Positions 36,200 through 48,560 are shown, counted from the stretch's first letter. The stretch: DNA of 64,000 bases from Myoxocephalus aenaeus (GCA_038501785.1 JBAMJR010000053.1:4806501-4870500); one strand, 5' to 3'. The notes: generated from the sequence alone by a model not told the origin. Made by a program: numbers and translations.

Positions 36200-37113
36200 C
36201 CCTTTTCCTTCAAATAACCTTGCCGCCCCGTGTCTGCGCTTGGGTCCTGCCAAACCGAACCCTCACAAGTGAGGCTCTGGAGGATCTTCGCGCGTGCTTG
36301 GACTGTACAGACTGGGATGTCTTCAGGACTGCTACTAACAGTCTGGATGAGTACACAGAGGCTGTAACTTCCTACATCAGCTTCTGTGAGGACAGCTGTG
36401 TTCCAACCAGCACCAGGGTGAGTTACAACAATGATAAACCCTGGTTTACAGCGGAACTCAGAAAGCTAAGGCTGCAAAAGGATCGGGCATTTAGGAGTGG
36501 GGACAATGACTTGTACAGAGTCAAAATACAGCTGTCTCTGGTGTTCACTGACATCTTCAACACCTCCCTGGAGACATGCCGCGTACCAGCCTGCTTCAAG
36601 GCCTCCACCATCATTCCCGTCCCCAAAACACCTAGGATCACAGGACTCAATGACTACAGGCCCGTCGCCCTGACCTCTGTGGTCATGAAGTCCTTTAAAC
36701 GCCTTGTCCTGTCCCACCTCAAAACCCTCACTGACCCACTCCTGGACCCCCTGCAGTTCGCCTAGTTTGCTTTGTGGACTTCAGCTCTGCTTTCAACATC
36801 ATCCTCCTGTCTCTGCTGCATGACAAGCTCTCCCAGCTGCACGTGCCCGACTCCACCTGCAGTTGGGTCACAGACTTCCTGTCTGACAGGAAGCAGCACG
36901 GAAGGATGGGAAAACACGTCTCGGACCATCAGCACCGGTTCCCCCCAAGGCTGCGTTCTTTCCTCTCTACCCCAACAGCTGCACCTCCAGTCACCAGTCC
37001 GTCAAGCTCCTGAAGTTTGCAGATGACACCACCCTCATTGGACTTATCTCTGGTGGGGACGAGTCCGCCTACAGGTGGGAGACTGACCCTCTGGCGACCT
37101 GGTGCAGACAAAA

Positions 37114-38130
37114 CAACACTACAGGCCAAAAGGAAAGAGACTGTGTCTTGCCGTCAATAAGAAGCTCCTGCTGAAGGTTTTGAACTCCACCCAAGCATTC
37201 ACATTAAAATTTAAAGTGGTTTGCGAACCTGATAACTTTGTGACTGCAAAGAGGGGAAAGTGAGAAGGATGGAGAAACATGCACAATGATGGAAAGAATG
37301 CAATGGAAAATAAAAAAAAAGGGAGGCTGACAAACATTCTGAAAAATAACAGGATTGTTTTCCAACTCCCCATTTGTGTCTGTGAATACATTAGAAACAG
37401 AATGTGCCAAGAGCTTTTCGGTTAACCTCTCCAGGCTGGCAGAGGGAAATGTAGCAGGAAGTATGAAATTGTCTTCATGCTAAATTGCACATGGTTTCTC
37501 AAACCTCACAACACGTACTGCCTTTGAGAATGACGTTCTCGGGGCTAAGCCAGGAATATTTCAATGTTTTCTCAGTTATTGTGAGTTCATTTCAAGATTT
37601 TAGGCCCATAAAGAGATTTAGTAAAGATGACACCTGCTCTCAGAGAGAAATTAAAACAAATGATTGCCATAAAAATGGGAAGCAATTTAAACCCTTGAGT
37701 AATAACACAATAATACAGCAAATTATGGCTTTTATTGAAGCACAAAGAAGAGGTGAATCTCGATGAAAAGGGATTTTTTTTTTTTTTTTTTTACATTGTG
37801 CAGTTCAGTGTGTAGTTTTGAAGGAGCTCATGTCCTACAGCAGCCAATAAAGCACTCAACCGATTTATGGGATCATTCTCCATGACCTCTGGTGGCAAAA
37901 TACAAAACATGGAATAACTGACCTTGACACTGACCTTTCCTAGCTACTGAGTTTAAGATGCACCCATAATATTTCAGTGCTACACACTAATAGTGTTACG
38001 TTACTGGCTACTGACAAACCGAGCCAACTTTAATTAATCAAAAAAGAAACAAGGTGCCGTTGGCCTGCAGCGACACGCATTTCTCCAGATGTAGAAACAT
38101 TTATCATTTGTTTGCGGTTTGTGATGGTGC
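37114..38130. other. noncoding stretch with poly(T)19
   Basis: After the LINE remnant no gene is seen. A T19 run lies at 37774-37792. The flanking 93-codon frame (37485-37766) has no domain. Confidence 0.5.
37774..37792. repeat. poly(T)19 tract
   Basis: A homopolymer run. No recognisable retroposed sequence ends at it on the minus strand, so it is not called as a poly(A) tail. Confidence 0.9.
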
Positions 38131-38605
38131 CTAAAGCTGCACTAATCAATATTTTAAAAAGTATGCAACGTCTAATGGGAAAGGAGTCGACTGTACGCTA
38201 AATCCTGTATTCGGCTGAACATACATAGATTTTTAGGAATACTAATTTGTATTCGTTTTTGGCGCCTTATAACTGTGTACATGGTGGACATTAGTTTCCA
38301 CCTGCGTTTGCTGACATGACAGGAAGAAAATAGTGAGAAAGTGCACAAACTGAAATGAAACGTACAGTTTAACACCCTAAACATTAAGTCATAAACATGT
38401 TGCTGCCACAAAGACAGACACAATCACCGATACTGGGCTCTCTGCACATCCCGACTGTACACAACCCGCTTGCCACTAAACAGACAGTCAGCGACGTGCC
38501 GGTGAACATTTTGGAGCATTTTAGCAGCTGAAGGCTCAGGTATATTTCTCCAAAACACTACATTCACCAGGTGACCAGCAGCAACGGTGCTCAATGTCTC
38601 TGTGA
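38131..38605 (+). repeat. dispersed fish repeat, family A (copy 3, divergent)
   Basis: It starts CCTAAAGCTGCACTAATCAA, a beginning that I recall for this teleost repeat. The core CGGTGAACATTTTGGAGCATT, TTTAGCAGCTGAAGGCTCAG and GTATATTTCTCC at about 38500-38560 matches copies 1 and 2. The middle part is too diverged to align by eye, so the extent is approximate. Confidence 0.5.
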
Positions 38606-38929
38606 TGTGTCGCCTTAACGGGGCGAACAATATTCTTGCTCTAGTTTCTCGCTGGTCAATCAGCTGTTGTTGAAGTCACAATGTCCTCCAGCTCCAGTTG
38701 GCTTTGTTTTTCCATGTTTGCTAAATCATGCTCACTTTTCAGCAATCCTATCAAAATAACACTACCAGCAATGCACATGAGCCATTCTTATAGCTGCTTT
38801 TGCAACAGCATTGTGTCATGTGTGGTAGACTAAACTATGAATCATCTTTCTTGTAGTGTGGGAACACCTTTTAAATCCTATTGGTCATCGTCCTGCTTTC
38901 TGGAAGCACAATATGACTACTTGGCTAAA

Positions 38930-39260
38930 TATATCCGCCCGGGTGGGAAGAACATATTGTGATGCTGTGTAGTCGCAGCTTAACCACTCTGGAGATTTCG
39001 GCATTTAAAGGAGGAGTGGGCCGAGGCTATGTTTTTGTTGTTGTTTTTGATCTCGCCCGCTGTGACGGCTGGTACCCCCGGCGGCCTTGGCTTTCGCTTG
39101 TACTCCTCGGTAAACGTCTCCACTTGGCATGATGTTTGCTAATTAAACAGATAGGTAACGCTAGTTGGGTTGCAAACCGATGCTTAAACAAGTCCTCCGC
39201 ACAAGAGCGCCCCTCGATGCTCGCTGCAGTCTGTCCTCCGAGAGTTGCACGAGAAGGCAA
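38930..39260. other. CpG-rich block
   Basis: Roughly twenty CpG dinucleotides in 330 bp, against a CpG-poor background, with local GC above 50 percent around 39040-39110. No coding frame with a known domain crosses it. It could be a small CpG island (promoter or enhancer) or a young repeat; the sequence does not decide. Confidence 0.4.
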
Positions 39261-39793
39261 TAACAGCTAAGCAAACAGCATTTGGAATCACAGGAAAAGT
39301 GAGAGATGGAGTTTGTAAGTGTGTCTGTGACAGAGAGATAAGGCGTATACTACATCCCCTAACCTTCAAGATATGACTACTATATGTGCTGCCTTCTTTG
39401 AAATTAAAACCTGGATGATATTTTCAATATCATAACAGCATCCCAGCAAACATTCCAGAGAAACACATTCAACAGCACAAGATTTACGCCACATAACTAC
39501 ACACGTGATAACAAACACACGTTTATGACACCTACACGTTGTGACGGCAACATCATTTTCACAAATGAACACCCACCGCTTTTATGAATTAGGAAGCATA
39601 ATGCTTGAAACAAACTGCACAACTTCACATCGTCACCACTAAACTAAAGGTGGATTAGAGCTTAATGTTTAATGTACAAGATAAAAATGAATTGACTTCG
39701 AGAAGAGGGGACTGGAAGTGCAAAAAGGCTAACTAATTTCTGGGTTTTAGAAGTCATTCCTGCATTACTAGATTCAGAGGCACTTCAGTTGAG

Positions 39794-39794
<1 letters not shown>

Positions 39795-39834
<40 letters not shown>
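39795..39834. repeat. (AC)20 microsatellite
   Basis: A perfect AC dinucleotide repeat of 40 bp. Confidence 0.97.
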
Positions 39835-39836
<2 letters not shown>

Positions 39837-39899
39837 TGTTTTGCACATAATGTTTTACACTTAAACCCACTGAAAATCATCACCTCAGGGGTCTTTCTA

Positions 39900-40480
39900 T
39901 TTATAGGTGACTCTCTAACCCTTTCCTATCCCCCCCTGCCATTCATAGCTTTATGTTGCTCACCTCTCTCTCCCTCTTTTTCTCTCCGACTATCTGCATG
40001 ATGGAAACATATTTCTGGCAGTGAGCTCCTGAAACACAATTCCTCCCCTGTCGATATCCTGCTGTCACCATCACACTTCTATCCATCTGTCTCCCTCCTT
40101 CTCCCAGTCTCTCTTCCCGCCTGCATCTTTTACCCATCTCCCTGAGCTCCCTCTCGTGTCCTGTCCAACACCCGTCCTCCTAGTTGACTGATCTGTGGCC
40201 GAGACTTCCTGCAATGTGAGGTTGTATAGCCCCCTCCCCTTCCCATCAAAGCCACAATCAACCACCTTACTTGCGCCCTCCATCCCTCCTCCCGGTCCAT
40301 CTTCATTCTGGGCAATTTCCTTCGCTCTCTGCGGGGGAACCCTCTGATGCCGTTTGTAGTGTGAATCGTTTTCACCTCCCTCCTTACTCGCGACCCCGCA
40401 CTGACCCCCCGCCCCCTCTTGCTTCGCTCCACGCCTCTCCATCTTTCACAACATCCCATTCTGCCAGGTGTGGAAGCCGC
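39900..40480. other. pyrimidine-rich block
   Basis: The plus strand is strongly C/T-rich (runs such as CTCTCTCTCCCTCTTTTTCT near 39965). The minus strand therefore reads as Gly/Arg/Glu-rich open frames of up to 123 codons. These frames are explained by the strand skew and are not called as genes. Confidence 0.6.
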
Positions 40481-41945
40481 CTTCAAATCTCTTACAAGGA
40501 TGCTGTTTTCATTAGGTTAACACACCAACTCGTACACTCGCTCACCCACACATACACACTGCACACTCTTGGGCCGCACCACACAACACGTACCCAACAG
40601 CTATTGACTGGTGACAATGGCAATAATCACCTACACTAATCCATTTAAAGCCTTTGTCATTGGTACTAGCATGGAAGGGGGATTGAGTGGGATTGCGCTG
40701 GCTCTCCTCTATGTGATAAATTCTCGGCGGAGCAGGCGAGATGTATCAAAGTCAGAAACCTTGTAAAACAAAGCTAATCTGGCTACGCATTGATCTAAAG
40801 CTAGGCAGCACAAACCAAGAAGTAAACACAAACACCCTTTGAAAGACTGGGGAGACCTGACCTACTGTTGAACCAGTACAATGTCAAGTCTGACCTTCGA
40901 GGTTTAAAAATAATGTAAGAGCACTTTAGCGTCTGTGATACCAAAACATACTGCTTTGGACAAAGGTACAACATGCCATGGTAACATAGATACTGTACCA
41001 ATAGGGGGAACTCGATACTTGCATTTCTTTCTCACTGTTGTGTTTCTATGATGTTGACAAACACAATTTTTGATTGGTTGCCAAATTCAAAGAATAGATA
41101 ATGAGTTTCTCTAATGTTTCTTAATGAGTAGCAGCAAACAGAAGGGTGGAGTAATATGGATGCTTGGGAGTGCCGTGCTGCAGATGATAGCCAGGAAAAA
41201 TACTGGATGTTTTTCTTTTAGATAATATAAATATCAACAATCTGATAAAAAAATTTCACCAACCTTCATTCTTATTTCCACTAGGCTTTACTAAGAATAC
41301 TATACAACTACAACTGCTAATTTAAAAGGTTAATACCTCACTCTTACCCCTGCCCTGTATCTTTTCAATGTACACTTGATCAATAGACTGCTACTGGCTT
41401 TGTATCCATCAACAAATAAGTCTGCAAATAGAAATCAATGGCCCAACAACAGAAAATCATTGGCTCACCAATTAAACCCTGGCACCTTTTCTGAAAAAGC
41501 CCGTGGGCCATACAGGCACTTTCAGAAAGGTGCCGTGGACTGCAATAAAAAGGGTAAGAAATCTTAGTGGTCGTAGTTTTAGTGAACCTTTTTCTTCTGT
41601 CTCGAAACCCTAATCGTAACATCTCAATGATTTCAAGGAAAAGAACGGCATGCATGAAGGAATGTGAGCATAAAACCGTGCATGATTGTCCTACTGCAGA
41701 CAAAATGTGTTTCACACATTCTCTGTGCAGACAGGCTGTTCTTAGCTGCCTTAAGGGAGCCCTTATCCGTCAGTATGATCACTATCCTCATAATCCCAAA
41801 ACGCTCAGTCATTGACCTTCTTATTCAATTGGTTTACTGTTTGAACAAATTATGCACCTCATACCATTTCAAGAGGTTTTGAGCCATTGGGAAACACTCA
41901 AATAATCACGCAGCTACAGTCATGCAGACAAGCGGTGGGCAGCAA

Positions 41946-41947
<2 letters not shown>

Positions 41948-41982
<35 letters not shown>
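41948..41982. repeat. (AC)17 microsatellite
   Basis: A perfect AC repeat of about 35 bp. Confidence 0.96.
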
Positions 41983-41986
<4 letters not shown>

Positions 41987-43882
41987 TATGAGCGCGCCTA
42001 TTTGATTCAACTGTTACCCTAGCAACCACATGAACAATGGCCACCAAGACCTGCCATTTGCTGGTGATGAACATTTGCAAAAATACAGCCTCAATATTAG
42101 CACACATTGAAGCTGTATTCACACACAGAATGTCCTTCTATAGGAAATGTTAAAATGCATTGTTTGATGTTTAATATACAGGACAATTGATTACAGCGAC
42201 AAATAGCAATATAAAAAGCTAAGGGAAAAAAAAGAAAAAAAGACTATTTAAACGTGATACACTGTGAGAACATTTACACCCAGCAATTATTTCACATATC
42301 CCATCATCCTTGTCATCATCACTGGAACACACACCAAACAAACCACAGACATGCTGCTGTGTAAGGTGTTTTCCCATATTTCCCTGCACTCTGCCAACAA
42401 ATTGTGACCTGCTTTCAGCAGTAGATTGCAGCGACACAGATGCATAAACAGCAATACAAAGAGACTGAAATAGGAGCGCTTTCACATCAGCCTGAGCCCC
42501 AAGCAGGCTGAAGATTTGAAATGGGTCTCAGAGATGGGGCAGCAGCAGGGTCTCAACCTCCCTCTTGCATTAATAACTGTAAAGATCATCTCAGATAGAA
42601 GACGGACGGTCGAGGCTGGGAAGTGGGGAGGGCGCTTAAAGGAGGAAGGCGTTGGCTTTGATATTGAAGTACCGGGTGAGCTGATAGGTAATGAGGTTTG
42701 GGGGCAAAACGGTTGAGAGGTCTCAGCACATGTTCCTTAGGGCTTAGGGGTCCTTGACCTATTTTTAATAAGAAGTGGGAGCCGGTCGGGGGCTCGGACA
42801 GAAGAAAGAAGTATATATTTCACTCGATGTCCACTTTCCACTTAATTAAACATTATTCCTATGACCTACAAACCAGATTGCAATAAAGCAAAACATACCG
42901 AGACCTCAGCACTTGCTAATTAGAACAAGTTAATTGCTCACTTCCAGCACAAAGAAATTAGCAAAAAGGTCATCACCACCTTTTGAAAGATAGAGGAACC
43001 CATCTTAACTCTATATTTAGATGTTTGCTCTCAGTGGTGGTGGGGGGGGGTGACAAGAAATTGAGATGCGACATAGGTGATAATTGTGTGTGTCAATTAC
43101 TGTGTGTGCAAACGTAATGCTGCTATAATCAAAACTGAACAACAATGGATAACATACATCCTGTCATGGGTTGGAAGTCACTTGACCAGTATTGGACTTG
43201 AATTCATCAGGTGGTCTGCTCAGTCTGTTGAGACCTGGCTTTTGAGCCGGAGTTATGCCGATCCAAGTCCTCATGCAGACCAAGTATAGTGTGGACTGGC
43301 ACTGCCGAGGTACCCGTAACACAATGCCATGTCAACTTGAAGGAGATGATAAATCAACGTTGTGTTCACAGATCCTCTCTGCTGGACATCTAAAAAGACG
43401 GTATCGTAGGTAAAATAATGGTCATTTCTTACTTTAAATAAAGTGTGTCCGCTCTATCAGCTCCATATAATAATACTGCAGTGTGGCATAATGAGTATCT
43501 GATGCAACAATGTATTCCAGTGACCGTAATATGAGAGACACGACAAGGACAAATATGATGAGCGAATGTAAAACTGGCAACGGTCACATGGGAAGGATTG
43601 CAGGCTGGAGGTGTATATCAGACTGTTCTTTATTTCAAGCTTTCCAAAAAGGATGTATCCAGGGGATGGAAGTCTTCTATTCCACTATGACCATTAAAAA
43701 GTCATAACTAGACGATGTCCTTACCTCTTTCTTTTCATGTGTGTCTAACGATAAGTAAGAAAACAGGCTGTGCAGACGAGCAGAACAAAATCAATGTGTC
43801 CAGCAAGTCTTAAAACGTGAATGTGAGTTCTAGTTGCTACAAGAGCTCCAGTGATCTGTTGGCTTGGCCTCCGGGCAAACAA

Positions 43883-43908
43883 ACACACACACACACACAC
43901 ACACACAT
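43883..43908. repeat. (AC)13 microsatellite
   Basis: A perfect AC repeat of about 26 bp. Confidence 0.95.
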
Positions 43909-45593
43909 CATGGGTCGGGTCGTATTTCATAGCTTTAATGAATAGCTGTGGCCACTACAGACCATCCCCCCCAGTGCAGAGAGACAATAATAAGCTCTAC
44001 ATAATAACTGTCCCTCATCAGTGTTCACACATCACAGCATGGTTAAGCACACTCACTCCCTGCTTTCTTCTTCATCTCCCCCTTCACACTTCTGCTAAGG
44101 AGGGGGTTCGTAAAGCAGAGTGAGGCGAGCAACGAGGCTCCCATGGGAGCTGGCTACACGATAGAGCTATTATGCGGAAATAGGCCTGGACATTTCAGGG
44201 GCCAAAAGGGGGCATGCTTAAGTAAAGCAGCCCCACTATTCACTTTCATAGCAGAGACGCAGCCACGGAGCGATGCAACGTCTTTAACAACATCTCATGC
44301 ACACACAAAAACACACACACACTCCTGTATGCATTCAAAAAGTGTATTGAAAACACTGATATTGCAGCCTGGACAAACATGCAAATGCATATGCAGGTTG
44401 ACATACAATCTGAGCAGGACAAAACTGACCTGAAATACACGCCCAGGCGTTTTACAGCCGGGCGCTACCTTTTATTCAGTGGCAAATTCAAATTACCATC
44501 AGGTATTCTACCTCCTCCACACATTTCTCTGCTGTTTAAAGAGTGAATGAATCTGTTGGGTAAAGGCATTTTCATTATTCAGTGCTGTTGCAGACTTAGA
44601 AAAGGCTCCGGCGAGAATATTATAATGGCATCGCTGCCCCATTCTTGCTCTCGAACTGCATCGCTCTCAAGGCCTATTGCCAACATTGAAGGTTTGTTGT
44701 ATTTCCAAATGAGGATTAAGATTGAATAATTTATACAAATGCCTCAACAGCTCTTTACAACAGCCAAAAGCCGTATACGACTCGGCTCAACGAAGTCTCC
44801 AGTTCTCTCTTTATATTTCCGCTCACTGGCTACACGGAATGAACCAAATTGATGCCACTTTACAGTTCACTACACTATATTGGAATCACATATGTCATAT
44901 ATTTACTCTGACATGATAGGCAATAATAAAGCTGTGATCTACTGGGAGTAATGAGGCGATTTGAATGTAGCCACAGTTCGTTGGGTTCATTACTGAATAA
45001 CCTGATGAGATGCAGGCTACATTCTAGCTGTATTTGTTGGTCCTCCTAACCCAACTACAGTCAATACACTCTTGGTTCTGACCATATCAATAGCAGAGTA
45101 CACAGTATGTCCCTGACAACATGCAGGGCCAGAAACGTAGTCACTCAAGAGTAGTGGCGTAACAGAACGTATTTGATCTGTGATCCCTCCCCCTCCTCTC
45201 GGTTCGGCAGATTATAACGTCATCATGTGTTCAAATACAATCTTGTAATAAGTACTCTTTGGTAAGACACTTTAATAAATACAATTGTTTGAAGGAGATT
45301 TTTTCACAGCAATATCAAATAAATAATACATAGAATTATGTTTACCATTAATAACTGTTTATGTATACCTGTTTAACATACTAATACTAGCTCTAAGCAG
45401 CTTATAATACATAATGTAAACTGCACATTCCTAATTACAGAATGCTGGACATGCTAATAACAAAGTTAAAGAATACATTTTAGAACTTTTGATGGTTTAA
45501 ACTCACTTCATATGGGTTGAAATCATTGTTGGTACAATGCTGAATAAAAAATAGACTGGAGCCTTGTATACAAGCTGCTACAACACAGACACA

Positions 45594-45730
45594 CCCCGGT
45601 AGGGTGGGCATCCCGAGTCCTTACTGCTGCGGCCTGGGTTCAAATCCGACTGCAGCTTGTTATCTCCCCCTTTCCTGTTTATCTTTCCTGACTAATACAA
45701 AGCAATAAGCTCCCCAAAAACATTTGAACT
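45594..45730 (+). mobile_element. tRNA-derived SINE, diverged
   Basis: A B-box GGTTCAAATCC lies at 45637-45647 (canonical GGTTCGAANCC), and an A-box-like CGGTAGGGTGGG at about 45597-45608. They are followed by a pyrimidine-rich body (CTCCCCCTTTCCTGTTTATC) and an A-rich end (GCTCCCCAAAAACATTTG). The order matches a tRNA-derived SINE common in percomorph fish. The A-to-B spacing is shorter than usual, which suggests a small internal deletion. It does not fold as an intact tRNA. No clear target duplication was found. Confidence 0.72.
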
Positions 45731-46266
45731 AAGAAAACTGCGATATTAGGTTATATACATATAATTGACTTGACATGAGTGCAGACCTACTCTGTAAAAC
45801 ATTTGAATATAAATGTGTTCACTAATTCATAAGCAGAATAATTTTTCCTCTTCTGCCAAAATATTATCAGGACATCTATACTGTTTGTATCGTGCTACAC
45901 ACAGGCACCGTGATCAAATGAAGGTATTCTTTGCTAAAAGAGATATTAGCAGGACCTCAGAAAAAAAGAGATGCAAAGAGTCTAGGACAGGGTTTTGAGC
46001 CTGAAAGTTTTCCCAGCAAATATCAAGCTAAAGTGCCGGGGGGAGGAATTTTGAGTGGATGTTCATTTGAACCCAGGACATTTTTCCTTGTCAGAAGAAA
46101 GACGGCCTATTTTTATCTTTCCTTCTTGTTCAATGGACCCACAGGGAGTCTTCCTTGATCCAGGCGGGATGGTGGGTTTAAAGGGATTCCTGTCCTTTTC
46201 CATAGAAGACTGCCAAATGTACACGACGTTGCTGTTGTGCTTCATGTGTTAAGATTTTTTTTTTTC
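45731..46266. other. noncoding stretch between SINE and hAT-type element
   Basis: AT-rich DNA. Overlapping 60-75-codon frames near 45931-46252 occur in three frames at once and have no domain. Nothing supportable. Confidence 0.45.
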
Positions 46267-46274
46267 ATCTTAAG

Positions 46275-46918
46275 TAGGGATGAGGGGGGAGGAAATTGAT
46301 TCTTAGATGCATCGCGATTCTCTCCTAAACGATTATGACTCGATGCAGAAAATTCAATCGGAAATGTAAAACTCAATTCTCAACGTTATGACCTAATAGA
46401 CCAGCCTTGTTTATGTTCTCAACTAGGCTAAAGCAGCATATGGATGCAATGCACCCCTTGGCTTAAAAGCTAACGTATGCAAGCATTTTGCGTCTTCTTC
46501 CGCCCAACTCGGAAAGCAGGAAGCAAATCACAAAGTAGATTGCAACTTTATTTTGCCAAGGATTTGCGAGAAGTCTATACTATTTGTTTGTGAATAAGGG
46601 CAGCTTGTTATGTCACATGATTTGGAACATGCTGAATTAAGTGCTTTTACTACGAGGATGCTGCCACAGGCCCAATTTGATTAATTTTCCTGTTGGTTCT
46701 CTTTGCAATGCTTGGAAATGTAACCCTCCAGTTGACACATCTCTTACATTTTTTTAATTAGGAATCATTAAAAATATGCAGTGTTTTTAAAACAGCAGAT
46801 AAACAGTGATAAAAATGTTATAATTTTGATGCATCAAGAAGAATCTATAATTGTTTTGTAATTGCATAGCCCTCTGAATCGGAATCAAACCATGAGGTGC
46901 TATAGATTCTCACCCCTA
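46275..46918. mobile_element. nonautonomous hAT-type element with 8-bp target duplication
   Basis: The left end TAGGGATGAG and the reverse complement of the right end TAGGGGTGAG match at 9 of 10 bases. ATCTTAAG flanks the element exactly on both sides (46267-46274 and 46919-46926), an 8-bp duplication of the size hAT transposases make. The subterminal parts (ATGCATCGCGATTC on the left, GAATCGGAATCAAACCATGAG on the right, 20 of these being shown) are of the kind seen in fish hAT MITEs. The length is 644 bp, with no transposase frame, so movement would need a transposase supplied in trans. One terminal mismatch and an intact duplication suggest moderate age. Confidence 0.85.
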
Positions 46919-46926
46919 ATCTTAAG

Positions 46927-48560
46927 TGTACCATGCTTTCACACGGTCTCTCTGCTAACTGTTTCTTTAAGCTCATATCTCTGCTATCTTTATTTAGCTC
47001 TAGTTTCTTTTAATAGTGTCCTAAAAGCACAATTACATTGTATGACCTTTTAAAAAAAAAAAAAAATCTCCAAAGCAGGTGAATTATACCAAATGTGAAT
47101 TATACCATATTTTTAAACCACCATGAACATTAACATGAAGCTTAGATATGAAGGTATACAATGGACTGATGCAATTCAACATCAATAGAATGAACAAAAA
47201 ACTTTTGCACAAGTGTTACAATAGCAAAATACTACTTTTGGGCCAAAAAAAAACGTCCACTGAACCTTGTGATGCAATTTCTCAACACTGTATTCTGTAT
47301 TCACAAAGGATTTAGTTCACATTCTCAACTCCCTTCAGAAGTTCTCTATTCCCATTTCTATCGTCCCTCGTCTCTCTATATCCCTCTCAGTTCTCCCAAA
47401 GCTCAAGGGTGTATTGTTCTTCGAGACTGGAATCATACTGGAGATTTAGAACTTGGTGGATTAGAGGAGGCAGTGTTGTCCCTGGTGGCTATTCCCTTTT
47501 GTGGAGCAGACCAAAAAATAAAGGTCCAAAACCGCCTGAGGGTAAAGGAAACAATCCATCATATAGGTTGAAAAACCTCACTTGCGGTCAGTTAAAATGA
47601 TAGTGTGTCTGTACTGTATGTGTACCGTGTGTTGGTGTGTGTGTAAGTATGCATCCATTGACTCAGCCAATACATCTCTATGTATCTCGGAGGATTTACT
47701 CCAACATAGTCTTGGATCCTCTGAGAATCAGAGAGAAATTCTGGTTTATGAAACTGTAAGATCCACACTGATGTGATTATGGCAACAAAATCTCTATTTT
47801 TTTCATGCATAATGCATTTTTATTGTAAAACCTAAGCAATACAGTTTCAGAGACTCACAAGAATGCCTCATTTGTTTTCAGGTTTACATACTGTCCACAT
47901 ACTTAAAAACATGACACGAAACTAGATGTGAAAAATTTATCATATTAGATAAGTGAGGCATTTGTGGATAACGCCTTAATGCTTAACCAAAAGGGACATT
48001 ACGATTTCCACCTGTTCCAAACAAATATATGATTTCCACTAAGTCATAAAAAAGGGGTATATAAAAGGCTTTATGAAGACAAGTCCGCGCAAGAGTTCAT
48101 AAATACTACTTCGCTTTGAGTCATAAAATGTTGAGGTCTCCAACTCACCTTGCAGAGATGCACACCTGTATATCTCGGTCTAGAAATGTTATGCTGCACA
48201 GATTTTGAGTGTACTGTACGGCAAGGAAGACGTTTGTCACATTTCTATTCAGTGAATACTATATTCTAGTAGGTGACACATGGGAAGTAAAGAGTCTAAA
48301 ATAGGCTCCTCGCCATCTGCTCACCCACAACGTCACGCATGGTCTTTTCAAGAAAATTGAACATATTACATAACCATTATGTAACTCTTGGGCCAATTAT
48401 TTGTTCGTCTTTATTTTTGTCATGTTGAGTATTACACAAATCTATATTTCTTTTCAACATAAAAACACCACTTTTCATGACTACAATTGCTGTCTTGTGG
48501 TTGCACACTTCTGCCAACCAGTCATGTTGCTGCTTACATCCATGTAAAAATGTAAATTAA
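46927..48560. other. noncoding stretch, no gene seen
   Basis: It includes an A14 run near 47052-47066. The 100-codon plus frame at 47269-47571 overlaps another frame and shows no known domain. Confidence 0.45.

Larger units (their letters stand above)
35760..36267 (+). mobile_element. solo LTR of a retrotransposon (508 bp) with 5-bp target duplication
   Basis: It starts TGTCACGG and ends CCTCACA (TG...CA ends). It is flanked on both sides by AGTGA, at 35755-35759 and 36268-36272. The LINE codons continue across it, which shows that it inserted into the LINE. A perfect hairpin (GTCACGGC-TCG-GCCGTGAC) lies at 35761-35779, a GT tract at 35833-35870, and a polyadenylation signal AATAAA at 36194-36199, about 70 bp before the end, giving the U3-R-U5 order. 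TCTGCGCTTGGGTCCTGCC near the 3' end is typical of LTRs that I recall from fish, probably Gypsy-type. There is no internal gag-pol sequence, so it is the product of LTR-LTR recombination. Confidence 0.85.
35629..37113 (+). mobile_element. Rex1/CR1-group LINE remnant, interrupted by a solo LTR
   Basis: The end of the endonuclease region (AVPRAALGHSDHVMVHLIPS) lies at about 35640-35700. After the LTR, the linker (SEALEDLRACLDCTDWDVF) begins at about 36270. The RT fingers motif GLNDYRPVALTSVVMKSF is at about 36643-36696. The palm motif FVDFSSAFN is at 36771-36797 and GSPQGCVLS at about 36942-36968. The catalytic FADD box is at 37016-37027. Against family proteins, internal deletions lie near 36525 and 36765, and at least two frameshifts separate the blocks, so it is dead. 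The clade (Rex1 versus other CR1/Jockey-group fish LINEs) is from memory of motif style. Pieces 35629-35759 and 36268-37113 belong to one insertion. Confidence 0.88.
38606..45593. other. long noncoding stretch, no gene supported
   Basis: About 7 kb without a supportable gene. Within it lie a CpG-rich block (38930-39260), a pyrimidine-rich block (39900-40480), three CA tracts, and a G8 run near 43040. All frames are below 125 codons, and the longest (minus, 40071-40486) fall in the pyrimidine-rich block. The stretches at 42880-42990 and 44440-44540 have the texture of conserved noncoding DNA. Confidence 0.45.

Noticed and set aside
36220..36765. The 181-codon plus frame as a host gene
   Set aside because: It begins in the LTR tail and continues as LINE linker and RT sequence with internal deletions, so it is a transposon fragment.
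40071..40639. Long overlapping frames on both strands
   Set aside because: They lie in a pyrimidine-rich block in which stop codons are depleted by strand skew; there is no domain.
41948..43908. CA tracts as CRISPR-like or regulatory arrays
   Set aside because: They are plain dinucleotide microsatellites with no spacers.
45637..45647. B-box as part of a tRNA gene
   Set aside because: The surrounding sequence does not fold as a cloverleaf, and the downstream body and A-rich end are those of a SINE.
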